DNA of 64,000 nucleotides from Capronia americana (GCA_016110215.1 JADWQD010000007.1:1116001-1180000), one strand, 5' to 3'; shown: positions 1 to 11,563, counted from the first letter of the stretch. Notes: a model not told the origin generated them from the letters alone. Program-made: numbers and translations.

Positions 1-45
1 CTTCACAGCTGCTCCGGCATCCGCCGACTCTAGATTCACGTCCAT
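1..45 (-). CDS. possible 5' end of a gene leaving the left edge
   Basis: On the minus strand an ATG at position 45 opens a frame that stays open to the window edge and reads MDVNLESADAGAAVK. The same frame is also open upstream of this ATG, to about position 160, so the true start could lie further right or in another exon. Too little is visible to name a family. It may equally be a chance frame or part of the decayed region beside it. Confidence 0.2.
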   Translation of the reverse strand, partial: MDVNLESADAGAAVK

Positions 46-399
46 TGCTGGGAGATTGAAAAGCTGGATATTGGCCTGCTGCAAAGCGACACTTTCACTT
101 GCCGGTAATGCAACACCGGGGAGATCATGAGATATGGCAAGGGGCGAGGAGAAAAGAGAGGTGGGCCGGAACTGTCGCAGAAACTTGGAAAGGCCCGGCT
201 TTTAAGGGCCGTGGGTGGCATGTTCGCTTTACCGAAAGACTCGGGACCCTCTCGGACAGAATGGCGGGGTAATTAACGGGGCTCCGCAGACCCGCCGGCG
301 GCTTTCCGCCCCGTCTTGCGACTCGTGCTTTAGGCCGGGGGTAAGCCTTCAAGTTTTGGCGCATATGCCCCTTTTACAGATAGTTTTCCCCCTTGCTTG

Positions 400-995
400 A
401 ATACCACCCCGCAACTCCATCCCCCCCCGGTACTTGGCGGCCTTGATTCGGAACAGCAGGCGACAAAGATCGCTGGCATCGAAAGAGACTCCGTTCGGTG
501 GCAGGGCCTCACCATCAAGAGTCCATCCAGGTCAATCATCTTTACTCGCAGTATTGTAGCCAGCTTGCGCTGGAGTGAAGTCCGCTGCGCTACGGACATC
601 TTTGCCGTCTGTTGCCTGCTTGACCAAGAACAGCTACCTTTGGGCAAGCGTGTTCACGACAATATCGACACCACCTTCTTGTGCGATCTTCAGCATGTTA
701 TCGTCGATGTCGACATTGGTGACGCGGTAACCCATGGCTTTTGCGTACGTGATAACCAAACAAACCCAGTCCTCCACACCCGACGATGACTAGCCAGTCT
801 CCCTTCTGACCGCTCGCAGCCATCGATGGCATGGAATGCTGGTATTCAAAATGCCAGCGATTTCAGGGGGCCCCCGACACCATTTTCGTCGTCCATTGAG
901 GTTCCATGAGCATCCGGCAATTCATATGGACGCACCGGGCAAAAACAACCTACCGAATGAGAGCGTGCGGCTTTCATAGTAGTCCAGGATGCCAT
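400..995 (-). pseudogene. decayed zinc-dependent alcohol dehydrogenase
   Basis: The minus strand carries scattered pieces of a medium-chain zinc alcohol dehydrogenase. An ATG at 995 gives MASWTTMKAARSHS, like the N-terminus of fungal ADHs. About 170 nt further on, the NAD-binding Rossmann start appears as VGCGGLG. After a frame change it continues as YAKAMGYRV and VDIDDNMLKIAQEGG, then a stop interrupts it, and a C-terminal stretch resembling NGVSFDASDL and FRIKAAK follows. The whole GroES-like catalytic part, with its zinc ligands (GHE and the cysteine cluster), is missing. With a deletion, a frameshift and a stop it cannot encode an active enzyme. The ADH family assignment is fairly secure; the exact ends are approximate. 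Confidence 0.6.
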
Positions 996-2144
996 ATTTT
1001 ATTCCTTTGTCAGAAAACTGGTATCACGCGTTGGATTTTCTCTGGTTATCCTCAAAGCCATATCCGATAAATCCACTACTAGCACAGCACAGGCTTCTGA
1101 GCCCTCTAACTAAGACCTTGGAGACGCCACAGAAGGAATGAGACGACCGAGGCAAACAGGGGGCGGCAATGCAGTGATTCTTCTCCCGGCAACCATGTCT
1201 CTTAGGTACGAGGCGTGTATCAAGCAATCGGAACCACGAGGCCGAGCCTGTTCTGGCTATTGGTGCGACCAAGTGGCAGCTTCATCATTTGACAGTACAT
1301 GATCCAGACAACCCAGCCCTGCCCTGACGTGTTCTGCACGGGTAGTCACAGACTCTTGACGCCACTTAGCGGCTGGGTAGTTAGGATCAATGTGTAGTAG
1401 ACATGGGCGAGAGAGCCGTCGACGACCACACAGATCTTCCGTACCAACGTGCAGTCCCATCATACAGACACTAGCACGCTGGTGCACATACAACGCTTTG
1501 AGCGCCGAGACATCCATAGTTCGGGTTCAGGCGGGGTAACGAGGCCCCAACCGGCATTACACTAGCTGGCACAATCAAGGTTCTCCGGCTTGATGTTATC
1601 TCGGCAGTCACACCAATTAGAAGTCTCTGGCTATACATTCCTTCGGCAAGCAATTCATTTCCGCCGAACACTGCCGGATGGGTCCATTTCGGAGGCCAAT
1701 CCCCGGCTTTTGGCCAGGGTTGTCCGAGGCATAGTGCCTGTACCTGTACCCCGGACGCCGGGACCCGGGCCAACGCCAGACCAAGCAGAGACAATGCACC
1801 ATTTGACTGAGACGCTCTAGCCTCCATCACAAGACTCACAAGTCTCGCAGGTCTCACAGTTTGCCCCGGCTGACGATAGACAGTACTAGATGTGCCGTTA
1901 TATCCAGGAGCCGGCTGAGTAGGGACTTCACGGCTTCGACAACCCTCAATATCCCATGCGACTTAACAACTAAAGGTCTCCATATTCTCCCACGGATTCA
2001 ACGTCGTGAACCTCAACATTTTGGGTGCTTTATCTCTTAAGATCCACCTCCAGATCAAACCCCATACAACCCATAAAAATTCAAGTTTCATCGCAAACTG
2101 GAAGACTGGACAGACGTGCAGTGCAGGCCGGCGCAAATTAAATC
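996..2144. other. gene-poor stretch with unassigned open frames
   Basis: No gene can be supported. Two minus-strand open frames (1257-1517 and 1471-1857) have a protein-like composition but match no family I recognise, and they overlap in different frames. They could be remains of one decayed gene. The last 250 bases or so are AT-richer than the flanking coding DNA and presumably hold the promoter of the monooxygenase starting at 2145. Confidence 0.3.
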
Positions 2145-4106
2145 ATGGGCTCCATTTCCGATAACCCGCCAAATGACCAGCTGGACTTTGATCCTGAGGC
2201 CTTGAGAGCCAAGTATAGAGAGGAACGTGATAAGCGCCTAAACCGGGACGGACTAGCCCAATACCACACGGTTGAAGAGGACGCCCTCAAACACTACACA
2301 GAGGACCCATGGAGCAAGCGCGAGCCTCGGGATCCGATCGACGAGGATGTCGACTACCTCATCGTCGGCGCGGGCTATAGCGGTATGATCCTCGCTGTCC
2401 GTCTGTATGAAGCCGGCATCAAGAACATCAAGATTATCGACAAGTCCGGTGACTTTGGTGGCACCTGGTACTGGAACCGCTATCCGGGAGCTGCGTGCGA
2501 CATCGAGGCCTACATCTACATGCCCCTTCTGGAGGAGACAGGTTATGTACCCACAGAGAAATATGCCCGTGCCCCGGAGCTCTTTGCGCATTCGCAGCGC
2601 GTCGGCAAGTCGTATGGCCTCTATGAGCGTGCCCTTTTCCACACCGAGGCCACGAGTCTGATCTGGAACGAGAAGACCAAGCGGTGGGACGTAAATACTG
2701 ATCAAGGGGATGTCATCCACGCCCGCTTCATCACCACCGCCGGTGGCCTCTTGCATAAGCCTAAGCTGCCCGGCGTCCCCGGGATCCCCTCTTACAAGGG
2801 ACATAGCTTCCACACCAGCCGATGGGACTACGATTATACGGGTGGTGATTCTAAGGGCAACCTGAGCAAGCTCGCCGACAAACGCGTCGCCGTGATCGGC
2901 ACTGGCGCCACGGGCATCCAGGTCATCCCTCACGTTGCTCGGGCGGCCAAGGAGCTCTACGTCTTTCAGCGCACGCCCTCGTCGGTGGATGTGCGCCTGG
3001 ACCGACCCACGGATCCGGCGTGGGCGGAAAGCCTGAAGAACAAAAAGGGCTGGCAGCAACACCGTATGGACAATTTCAACAACATCGTATCGGGTGAGCA
3101 CGTCGAAGGGGAAGAAGACGAGGTGGGTGACGGGTGGACCGACATCCTCGTCAACCTGTCGGTCTCCGGCAGCAAGGTCGCGCAGAGCAAGCGGGCCGCC
3201 GACCCGATCAAGGCCGCGCAGGAGCTGGCCAAGGCGATGCAGTTGGCCGACTTCCGCAAGATGGAGACAGTGCGCGCCCGCGTCGACCAAGTGGTCAAAG
3301 ACCCCAAGACGGCGGCGTCGCTGAAGCCGTGGTACAACCAGATGTGCAAGCGGCCGACCTTCTCCAACGAATACCTCCCCGTGTTCAACCGGGAAAATGT
3401 CCACCTGGTCGACACCGAGGGACGGGGCATCGAGGCTGTCACGGAGAAGGGCATCATCGCCAACGGCCAGGAGTACGAGGTCGACTGCATCATCTACGCC
3501 TCGGGCTTCGAGTACATCGGCAGCGACTACAGCCAACGGATGCGCATCACGATGCGCGGCCGTGACGGCATCACCTTGGGCGAGCACTGGAAGAACGGGC
3601 CCGAGACGCTCTACGGCATCTTCACCCGCGGCTTCCCCAATCATTTCATCATGAGCATCATGCAGACTGCCGTCGCGCCCAACTTCACCCACATGCTGAA
3701 CGAGCAGGCCACCCACATCGCCTGGGTGGTGGCCGAGGCGTTGCGGCGCGGAGCCACCACCATCGAGACCTCGGAACAGGCGGAGAAGGACTGGGTCCGG
3801 ACGATCATCGACCTGGGCAAGCTGCGTGAGGACTTCCTCCGCGAGTGCACGCCCAGCTACTACAATGACGAGGGCCAGCTGACGGAGAAGACGTTGAAAA
3901 CCAGCCGTTACGGCCTAGGATCTCCGACCTTCATCCGCTTGTTGGACGCGTGGAGGAAGGACGGCCGCTTGGCCGGTCTTGAGCTGGATGGGGAGCCGGC
4001 CAAAGAACTTTCGGCGACGCCACAGAAGACCCTCGATCAAGGCGTCCCGAAAACCAACATTGAGGTCACGGTGAAAGCCTCCGAGAGTCTCGTGGGCGTG
4101 GTGTAG
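2145..4106 (+). CDS. Baeyer-Villiger monooxygenase (class I, flavin-dependent)
   Basis: This single-exon gene encodes 653 residues. Such enzymes use FAD and NADPH to insert oxygen next to a ketone, giving an ester or lactone. The FAD-binding Rossmann motif is GAGYSG at residues 75-80. It is followed by GGTWYWNRYPGAACD at about 105-119, a fingerprint of class I enzymes. The Baeyer-Villiger signature is YKGHSFHTSRWDY at about 217-229, with Tyr and Asp where the textbook motif has Phe and Pro. The second, NADPH-binding Rossmann motif is GTGATG at 252-257. A roughly 70-residue N-terminal extension precedes the first Rossmann fold, as in the longer cyclopentadecanone- or PAMO-like relatives. The substrate cannot be read from sequence. 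It lies tail to tail with the SDR at 4480-5805. The long minus-strand open frame opposite it is a GC-driven shadow. Confidence 0.95.
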   Translation: MGSISDNPPNDQLDFDPEALRAKYREERDKRLNRDGLAQYHTVEEDALKHYTEDPWSKREPRDPIDEDVDYLIVGAGYSGMILAVRLYEAGIKNIKIIDKSGDFGGTWYWNRYPGAACDIEAYIYMPLLEETGYVPTEKYARAPELFAHSQRVGKSYGLYERALFHTEATSLIWNEKTKRWDVNTDQGDVIHARFITTAGGLLHKPKLPGVPGIPSYKGHSFHTSRWDYDYTGGDSKGNLSKLADKRVAVIGTGATGIQVIPHVARAAKELYVFQRTPSSVDVRLDRPTDPAWAESLKNKKGWQQHRMDNFNNIVSGEHVEGEEDEVGDGWTDILVNLSVSGSKVAQSKRAADPIKAAQELAKAMQLADFRKMETVRARVDQVVKDPKTAASLKPWYNQMCKRPTFSNEYLPVFNRENVHLVDTEGRGIEAVTEKGIIANGQEYEVDCIIYASGFEYIGSDYSQRMRITMRGRDGITLGEHWKNGPETLYGIFTRGFPNHFIMSIMQTAVAPNFTHMLNEQATHIAWVVAEALRRGATTIETSEQAEKDWVRTIIDLGKLREDFLRECTPSYYNDEGQLTEKTLKTSRYGLGSPTFIRLLDAWRKDGRLAGLELDGEPAKELSATPQKTLDQGVPKTNIEVTVKASESLVGVV

Positions 4107-4479
4107 AGAGAGCAAACCGCCGGTCAATGCACTTTTTAGTCCTAGAACTCTTTGAAGAAAGACTGGGGTTGAAGCCCCTTCCATAGGATATACACTCAAT
4201 AGAGAAATACACTTGAATCGTGCTTTTCCCGCCACCTTTGGGGCTTTTCTACGTAGCACAGCCACCTCAGTCAAGCTCCTTCTATGGATAGGGTATTCAC
4301 CAGAGGAAGATACTCGGTCTTGGTCCTGTAAGGACCACAACATACCTCTGTAGAGGAAGAGGAAAGAGGAAAGAAAGCATTCAAGTAGTTAGGTGATGAC
4401 TTCGAGATACACTCTTGTGACTATTTCTTGCTTTGGTCTGTGAGAAGCCACCGTTCATTCATTCATCCGCCTCCTTCTA

Positions 4480-5805
4480 TTACTTGGTAATACTGGTAGG
4501 CGCCGAAGTCATATGACCATACTTGATCTCTGACACGCTTTTCTGAAAGCGATCCAGAACAGAGCCCTCGGCGAAGTCGTCCATGCCTAGATCCATGTAT
4601 CCCGACTCGGCCACGCGTGTAGGCACGTTACTCAGAGCGCGACCTAGCGGTAGGTGATGGAGATGTGAGTACTCCTTGTAAACCAAACTAGTGCGGAAAG
4701 GAATAGACAGACTTACCGTTAAGGGTCGTGTCAGTTGCTATCCTCATGATGGCCTTGACGGCGTCATCCACCCGGGCGAAGGAGAGACCTTGAGAGTCGA
4801 AAAGACCTTCTAGATAGTTATTGAACTCGGGCGTGTTGACAGTCGAGGGTGTGTACCTTTTTGCTGGTTTAGTGGTGTTTCCGCATTTGAACGAGAAACG
4901 AGTGCTTTCACCCACCAAGGCGCGAGCATATTGACTCGCATGAGTCCGCGCCTCCGCAGGACGCCCATCAAGCCTCGAACGGCATGTTTGGAAAGACCAT
5001 AGCCCACGGCGCCGTAGGTGTCGAGGTAACTCATGACACTCCCGATCAGAATCAGGCATCGGTCGTATTTGTCTTCGGGCTGTCGGCCGAAGTAGTGCGC
5101 GGCCAGCTTGGCCGTGTAGAAGACTCCATAGACATTGACATCCATCATCTTGAAGTTGGGCTTGGTGGGCACGTCCGAGTTCAGTCCTGTGTTGTTGAAG
5201 AGCGGCCGAATAAGCCACTATGTTGCAAGCGCAAGAGAAAGGCTGAACTACCGACGTACCGACGAAGAAAAGGTCTTCCTTGAAGATGCCCGCATTGGCA
5301 ATCACAATATCAATGCCGCCGCTGGGTGATTTGGCCTTGGCAGTCTCGAACAAGGCCACCTGGTCTTCCCAGGACGTGACATCGCACTTGACAAAGACAA
5401 TGCTGCGAAGAAAGCCTGGTAAGAGGTCGCCCTACAGCTAGCCCATACTTTGGGGAACAGAGGTACAACATACTTGGATTCGGTATATGGCTCCGCTGGT
5501 GGGAACAGATCACCCGTGACGACAAATGCTCTGGCTCACAATGTCAATCCCCAGAGCAAAAGGAAGCGTTCTAGGATCTACTAACCCGTTCGCTGCAAAT
5601 GTTTTCACATATGCATCTCCTAGCCCATTGCTGCCTGGTCACGATGAGTTTCTGTATCAGCACGGCGAATAAACAAAGGGGCAGTCCTAATTCAGTGAAT
5701 TTTCTTACCTCCTGTAATGATCACGGTCTTTCCTTTCACCTTGGTGTAGTCCACCTCGGCCGGGCAGTCGACCGGCCCTGTATTGCGATAGACGAAAGAG
5801 GACAT
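4480..5805 (-). CDS. short-chain dehydrogenase/reductase (15-PGDH-like), seven exons
   Basis: Seven exons join cleanly from the ATG at 5805. Exon 1 gives MSSFVYRNTGPVDCPAEVDY and ends inside the cofactor motif. Joined to exon 2 it reads TGGSNGLG, the NAD(P)-binding glycine motif. Later exons give VKCDVTSWEDQ (adenine-ring Asp), IVIANAGI (NAG motif), DVNVYGVFYTAKLAA, and the catalytic region LIGSVMSYLDTYGAVGYGLSKHA with Ser and the Y-x3-K pair. The last exon, ending SAPTSITK, is fixed by splicing at NG/RALS. The family oxidises secondary alcohols or reduces ketones. Next to a Baeyer-Villiger enzyme, a role making its ketone substrate is a reasonable inference. It is divergently transcribed from the transporter at 6569 and shares a 763-base promoter region with it. 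Confidence 0.88.
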
Positions 5806-5993
5806 GTTTGAACGTGTTTCTGCTAAGAGGGATGATGATTGCTTCGGTCTTCAATCTCTGGTCACGCCCGACGCGAACGATCTATTAAGAGAGAGCGCAT
5901 TCGCACATCTCGCCAGGTCACACCTCCCGTACTACTTGTGAAAATGGAATCCATCGCCCGGGAATCGGAATCGTCAAACCTGTCTGACCTAAC

Positions 5994-6012
5994 TCCGGGG
6001 TAGTACCCCGGA
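5994..6012. promoter_or_regulatory. perfect 19-bp palindrome in a divergent promoter
   Basis: TCCGGGGTAGTACCCCGGA is a perfect inverted repeat around a central G, with 9-bp arms. It lies 189 bases upstream of the SDR start (5805) and 557 upstream of the MFS start (6569). CGG/CCG half-sites in a dyad are the usual form of sites for Zn2Cys6 regulators, which bind as dimers. Its role as an operator is inference. Confidence 0.45.
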
Positions 6013-6266
6013 ATCCGCCCGTGCCATTTCGTTTGATTCGAGGACGCTCTTCTGGGAATCATGAAAGCGACAGCGTGGTGGCCGAGAGCCGGCGGCAAAC
6101 TTGAAACTTGTTGCCATGATCCCGGCCGTGTGGTCTCGGCTACATAAAAACTATTTTGTGCTACCTGCCGGTGTCTGGTTCGCCGGCCACTAGAGTTGGT
6201 GCTGGCCCTCCCCCGCTGTTGTTTCCCCAAGCGAGTCCAAGACCTATGCCAAATAACCTCCCCGTA

Positions 6267-6282
6267 CCGGGGACCACCCCGG
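6267..6282. promoter_or_regulatory. second CCGGGG dyad in the same divergent promoter
   Basis: CCGGGG-ACCA-CCCCGG is an inverted repeat with 6-bp arms and a 4-base spacer, using the same arm sequence as the palindrome at 5994-6012. It lies about 290 bases upstream of the MFS start. CCGGGGACC is also repeated directly here, ending near 6287. Shared arm sequence in one promoter suggests one regulator; this is unproven. Confidence 0.4.
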
Positions 6283-6568
6283 GGACCCCAGAGCGGGTGA
6301 GTGTTGTTCAACTGGCTTAGTGCCGCGTCAGCTCGTATCCCCCTTTATGATACCCGGCGGCGAAAATCGAGCTCTGGGTCGAGAGGCTGTGACCGCCGAT
6401 AAAGGGGTCGGCCTATATGATCTGAATGCATCCTGAGGGCTGAGGGCTGAGGACAGATCTGTCACTCCATCTGACTTCTCGAGGACTTGCTGCCGCTACT
6501 GACCCAGATATCTTTCTACGACTTACCAAGAACAAACTTGAAAGATCGTCCCCGTGAAGCCTGAAACC

Positions 6569-8731
6569 ATGGCGCCTCGGGCTACCGCAAGTGCCTACAA
6601 CTTCATGATTGCCGCCGCGGTGACGGTTGGCTCCTTCACATATGGCTTCAACAACTCTGTCATTGCCCCCGTCTATGGTGAGTCCTTCCCTCGCCTTTTC
6701 CGGCTGCAACAGCTGGCTGACCATGCCATCTGGCGGACAGGAATCCCGGCTTTCTTCGACTACTTTGGGCTTTCCGCCGAAGCTGGGAATCAACGGACCG
6801 CCAGTCTGATAGGAGGTAAGAGCAGCCGCCAAGTGACACACCTGCCAACACAGGACTGATACTTTCAACAATTCCATCAGCTGCCAATGGCCTGTTCTTC
6901 GCAGGCGGTATGCTGGGCTGCTTCACCATTGCGTGGAAAGGAGACTTCTTCGGCCGTGTTCGCAATCTCCAGATCCTCGCCGCCATCCTCCTCGTCTCTG
7001 GCATCATTCAAGGCGCTTCCGTGCACATTGCCATGTTCATTGTCGGCAGGTTCATCAGTGGCTATGGGTGAGTTCAGAGTCCTCCAAGGCTTCGAGGTCA
7101 ACGAGGCTGATTGATGCTTTTCTTCTCCCCAAGCTCGGGCGCCATGGTGTCGTTGATTCCTACCTACCTGTCGGAGATCTCGCCGCCTCATATGCGAGGA
7201 CGGATGGTCGGCCTCGCGGCGGTAGGACAGGTCACTGGCTATGTAAGCACAATCTCCCCTCTGTCCTTATTCCAGTTTGCTAATGCGTCATCTAGTCCAC
7301 CGCCGGATGGGCTGGGTACGGATGCTATTTTGGAAACGAAAACACCTCGTGGCGTCTGTTGACCTGTCTTCAAGGTAAGGTTGCGAGACGCTCATTCCCA
7401 GCAACGATCATCTCCTAACCGAGCTCGCTACAGTCATATCACCTGCTTTCATTCTCGGCGTTTCGGCGTGGTTGCCCGAGTCTCCCAGATGGCTGATCCT
7501 GCGTGATCACCATTCAAAGGCTTTTGAGAACCTGCGGAAATTGCACCACACAGCACAGGACACTGAAGACATCTTGGCGAGAGAAGAATATCTGCAAATC
7601 AAAAAGCAGATTGAACTGGACAGCAACAAGCCACGTAGCCTCTGGGCCATCTTGAAGATCCCGTCGTACCGGAGACGCCTGTTCACCGCCATGTTCCTCG
7701 AGTGGGTGCCTTCCAACCCCTTCCGACGGCCTCATTCGGGTTATCGCTCGACCTTTGCGCTGACATGCTGCCGTTGTTGTTGCTAGATTCTTGTTTCAAA
7801 GCACGGGTGTGTTGGTGGTCAACAACTATCAGGTAGGTCCTCCTTCTTTCTCGCTCGCCGCAACGGGCCCATCTCACACGCTTCCTGTCTCTAGGTCCTT
7901 CTCTACAGCAATCTAGGCCTGAACGGGTCCATCCCACTGATGCTCTATGCCGTATATTGCACCTGGGCGGGCGTGGTGAACTACGCATCTACCTGGTATA
8001 TTGACCGATTCGGCCGCGTGAAAATGATGATCTGGGGAACAGTAAGTCCTAGAACACCTACTCTATAAAGGGGTTTGCCCTTTCTACTGCTTCTGGCGGT
8101 ATTGAGCGTTCATGCCCCTATTTAGAAGTGTCAGGATGACTACTGACACGATCAACTCTCCCCGCGTCAGATCGGCTCCATCATCAACATTATCCTGCTC
8201 ATGGCGATGATTGCCAAGTACGGTAATTCCACGAACAAGGTCGCCAACGGCTTCGGCGTCTTCTTTTTGTTCTTTTATGTGACGTGGTATGGGTTCGGCA
8301 TTGACCCGACCATCTACGTCTACATGTCGGAGCTGTTCCCGACGCACGTCCGGGCCCCCGGCGTCGCTATGGGCCTCGCCAGCTTCCTGGGATCAGCTCT
8401 GGTCTACAACGAGGTGGCGGGCACGGCCTTTGCGACCATCGGGTGGAAGTACTACCTGGTCTTCATCGCCGTGACGTTTGCCGGTCTCCCCTTTTTGATC
8501 TTCTACTGCCCGGAGACGAAAGGCCTGACGCTTGAGGAGGTCGGTCAGTTGTTCGGCGACGAGGTCGGCCTAGATCTCAGCCACATGACCGCCGAGGAGA
8601 GGGCCGAGCTCGACAAGAAGCTCCTGAGTGAGGATCCCGTCTTGGCCACGGGAGGCTTGACCGAGCTGCATATCGAGACCAAGGGTGTTTCCCGCAGGTC
8701 AGCTACCCACGTCGAAGAGGCAGCTGTGTAG
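6569..8731 (+). CDS. MFS sugar-porter family transporter, nine exons
   Basis: The start is the ATG at 6569 (MAPRATASAYNFMIAAAV); the frame upstream offers only GTG. Eight short introns are removed. Family marks are GSFTYGFNNSVIAPVYG in helix 1, GRVRNLQI (loop 2-3 motif), GRFISGYGSGAM, YLSEISPPHMRGRMVG, PESPRWL after helix 6, DRFGRVKMM in loop 8-9, and PETKGLTLEEV after helix 12. That is the complete 12-helix sugar-porter layout, with a cytoplasmic tail of about 75 residues rich in acidic residues. Members import hexoses, pentoses, quinate, lactose and other small polar compounds. In this setting it is probably the uptake carrier for the compound processed by the cluster, but the substrate is not visible. 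It is divergent from the SDR at 4480-5805. Confidence 0.92.
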
Positions 8732-9418
8732 TCGGGTCTTTGCTGCGTCCGGCTCCGGTGTCGTCAAAGGGGCGGACGTCGAGCGAGCCCAAAGGCCCGA
8801 ATTTCGAGTCATGCAAACTATGAGTACTGGAAGTCAATCGAGAGGGGCGGGATTGGAACTCGAGGAACGTGTTGCGCCGGATCGGGTTTCGTTGTAGAGA
8901 GCGAGACGATGAGACGGCTTCCTCGCGTTAGGAGATAGGCAATATTGGCCGGATCAAAGACTGTTGGTGATGGGCTGGAACAGGGCATTCGCAGTCCTTT
9001 CAAATGCTCCTTGGATGGTGCCATCCCCCGTACATAACTAGAAACGACAAGGAACTTTTCCAACCCTCTTTGACGAGAACAATGTTTAGCAGAAATTACT
9101 TGTAATTGATTATGTTGGGGCGTTCCAATGAATAGCATGTGCCAACAAGCTACTACAGTCTCCTACTCCCATGGTGCGTCCGTGAGATCTAGATGTGATG
9201 GCATTCCAACCAAGCATGGCACTGGCTATTGCCACTCGTGGCTCTCTTCGTCTTGCCTCTTTTGCACCTTGTCAACGTATAGAACGATTCAGGCCGAGCT
9301 GGAGACCGGACCAGACCATATTAGACCGATAGTATAGCATGGCAAGCATAGCAACGTTCATCCTATAGGAAACAGCCCCCGTTGTAGTTGGGACGGGAAA
9401 ACTCTCTATGTAAGACGT
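8732..9418. other. intergenic, convergent 3' ends
   Basis: Between the transporter stop and the stop of the minus-strand monooxygenase I see no gene, repeat or RNA. Short open frames here have no family resemblance. Both 3' untranslated regions should lie in it. Confidence 0.5.
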
Positions 9419-11563
9419 CTATTTCTCCACATACCACGCCAAATCGTTGTTGTCGTCTAATTCGTACTCGGTGAAGCCGTTGCCGGTGAACTTGAACCGA
9501 TTCGGGCTTCGGTACTTGATCTCAAAGTCTTCGGCTCGGAGGTCGCTGATCAGTCTCTTGAACAGGAGCGCGCTGCCCGGGAACGTCGCCGTCACCCTCC
9601 CGTCCACCCGGTTCTTCTTGTACCAACTTCGGCACGCGCCCGTCCAGGTCAAGGTCTTATGGATCCGGTCGCCGTAGGTGACGAATTCATCCACCACCTC
9701 TTGCTTAGGGACGACCGACTTGATGTCTTCGGTGGCGATCTTCTTCATCCATTTGATCATCCACTCGGACACCCAGCCGAGACCTTCGATCAGAGAACCG
9801 TGGCCCACGACGGCATTAGGACCTAAGAATAGTGTAAGTACGTTCTTATCTCTTAAACGAAGGAGGAAAAGATAGAAACTGAAAAGAAAAAAGACTGACC
9901 CGTGAAGATGAAGTAGTTGGGAAACTCGGGACAAGCCATCGACAGGTACGACTCGGGCTCGTCGGCCCATTTGTCGGCTAGACTGGTACCGTTTTGGCCG
10001 ATGATGGGGTAGTGCGGACAATGAGAGACGTCGAAGCCAGTGGCACATACAACTATTGTTGACCTTTCAGTTAGATGCTTTTCCATAAGAAAATAGTTGG
10101 GTCGAGATGCCATACCGACGTCGACCTCCAGAACCTTCCCATCGGCAGTATGCACCGCATTCTCCGTGATCTTGGTGATCGGGCTTTGGGTGAGATGGAC
10201 GTTGGGCAACAGGAAGGACTCAAGATAGCCCTCTCCAGGCGTCACACGTCGACAGCCGAGTTCCCATTTCGGGATGAGCTTCTCACACAGTTCCGGGTCG
10301 TTGTTGAGCTTGTCCGACATCTGCTTGATGGCAAATTTGGTCGCGTCGATGTTCTCGACCGAGTCCCTGACGAACTAATTATAGTGGGCAGATATTAATA
10401 TCCAGCTAACTTGTAGACTCATCGCGTGTAGAAGCAAAAGAAAAAAAGAGAGGAGTAGTAGTTACCAATCTGAAAGCTTTGTTGATCCGGTGAATCAACT
10501 CCTTTCTATATTTATTGTGGTACTCCGGATCGATGCGGAACTGTCTCTTTTGCTCTTCCGTGTATACCGGGTTGGGGCTTGCTTCGTTGCGACCAAGGAG
10601 CAGCGAGGGGGACATTCGAGAGATAACCCACGTCGGTCCGCGCTGAAAGCTCGTCACGTCGGTGCCCGTCGTCTTTGCGAGTGATGGGAGGATTTGAATG
10701 CCAGACGATCCGTTGCCAATGAGGGCGATGCGTTTGTTGGAGTAATCATAGTCGTGGTCCCAATCCGCCGAATGGACCAACTTCCCTTTGAATGAATGGA
10801 GGCCCTCAATCTCGGGCCATTTCCAGAGACTCGAAAAGGGTCAGTCGACAGGACAAGCTCGATGAGGTGGGAAAATACATACTTAAGGAATCCTTGGCCG
10901 GAGATCAAGATGTCGGCGTATTCTTCGCGCTGGACACCATTATGTTCGACGAGCAGCTTCCACGTGCCGGAATCTTCCTGCCAGAAAGCCCCGACAACCT
11001 TGGTGTTCAATTGGACATCGCGGTCCAGGTCCCATTTTTTCACGGTCCGTGTGATGTACTCGAAGATCTCCTCGCCGCTGGCATAGAATTTGCTCCATTC
11101 CGTATTTGGGTCGAAAGGAAATGCCTAAGGCACGCCAGATTAGCAACTTGAAGTTCTCAGCCCAGCCCCGAAGACATACGTAGAGGTGAGCGGCAACGTC
11201 GCATTGAACACCGGGATACGTGTTCACCAACCAGGTTCCTCCAACAGCATTCCGCCCCTCGTATATGACGTTCTCCACGATGTCCTGCATCTCGGGGTGC
11301 TGGTATCGAAGCTTGTGAGCAAGCGTCAACCCGGAAAAGCCAGCGCCGATGGTGGCCACGCGCAGTTTGCGCGCCTTGTAACTTGGCTGGTCGTTCAGGG
11401 GAATGTTAATTTTGGCCCTGTTGGCCAACGTAGGGTAATTGCCGTTGACGGCGACCTCCTTCTTTGTCGCAACTGGTACACTTTTGACGGTGCCATTGGT
11501 CTGGCGGTCCTGTTCCAGGGCCAAGGTGCCATTGGACACGAAGCTGACGGCGGCAGGAGGCAT
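9419..11563 (-). CDS. second flavin monooxygenase of the Baeyer-Villiger type, six exons
   Basis: I use the ATG at 11563 (MPPAAVSFVSNGTLALEQ); an in-frame ATG at 11608 would add 15 residues. Five introns are removed. Exon 1 holds the FAD motif GAGFSGL and the fingerprint GGTWLVNTYPGVQCD. After splicing, AHLY joins to FPFDPNTEWSKFYASGEEI. The Baeyer-Villiger-like signature is FKGKLVHSADWDHDY, followed by the second Rossmann motif GNGSSG. VVCATGFD near the C-terminal third is the conserved ATG loop of flavin monooxygenases. It ends DLAWYVEK. The general layout recalls the StcW/AflW/MoxY group of fungal monooxygenases more than the single-exon enzyme at 2145, so the two are not a recent duplication. 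Substrate unknown. It is divergent from the cyclase at 12504. Confidence 0.92.

Noticed and set aside
2253..3716. 487-residue open frame on the minus strand opposite the first monooxygenase
   Set aside because: It mirrors a GC-rich single-exon gene with full family motifs on the plus strand; the minus frame has no recognisable domain.
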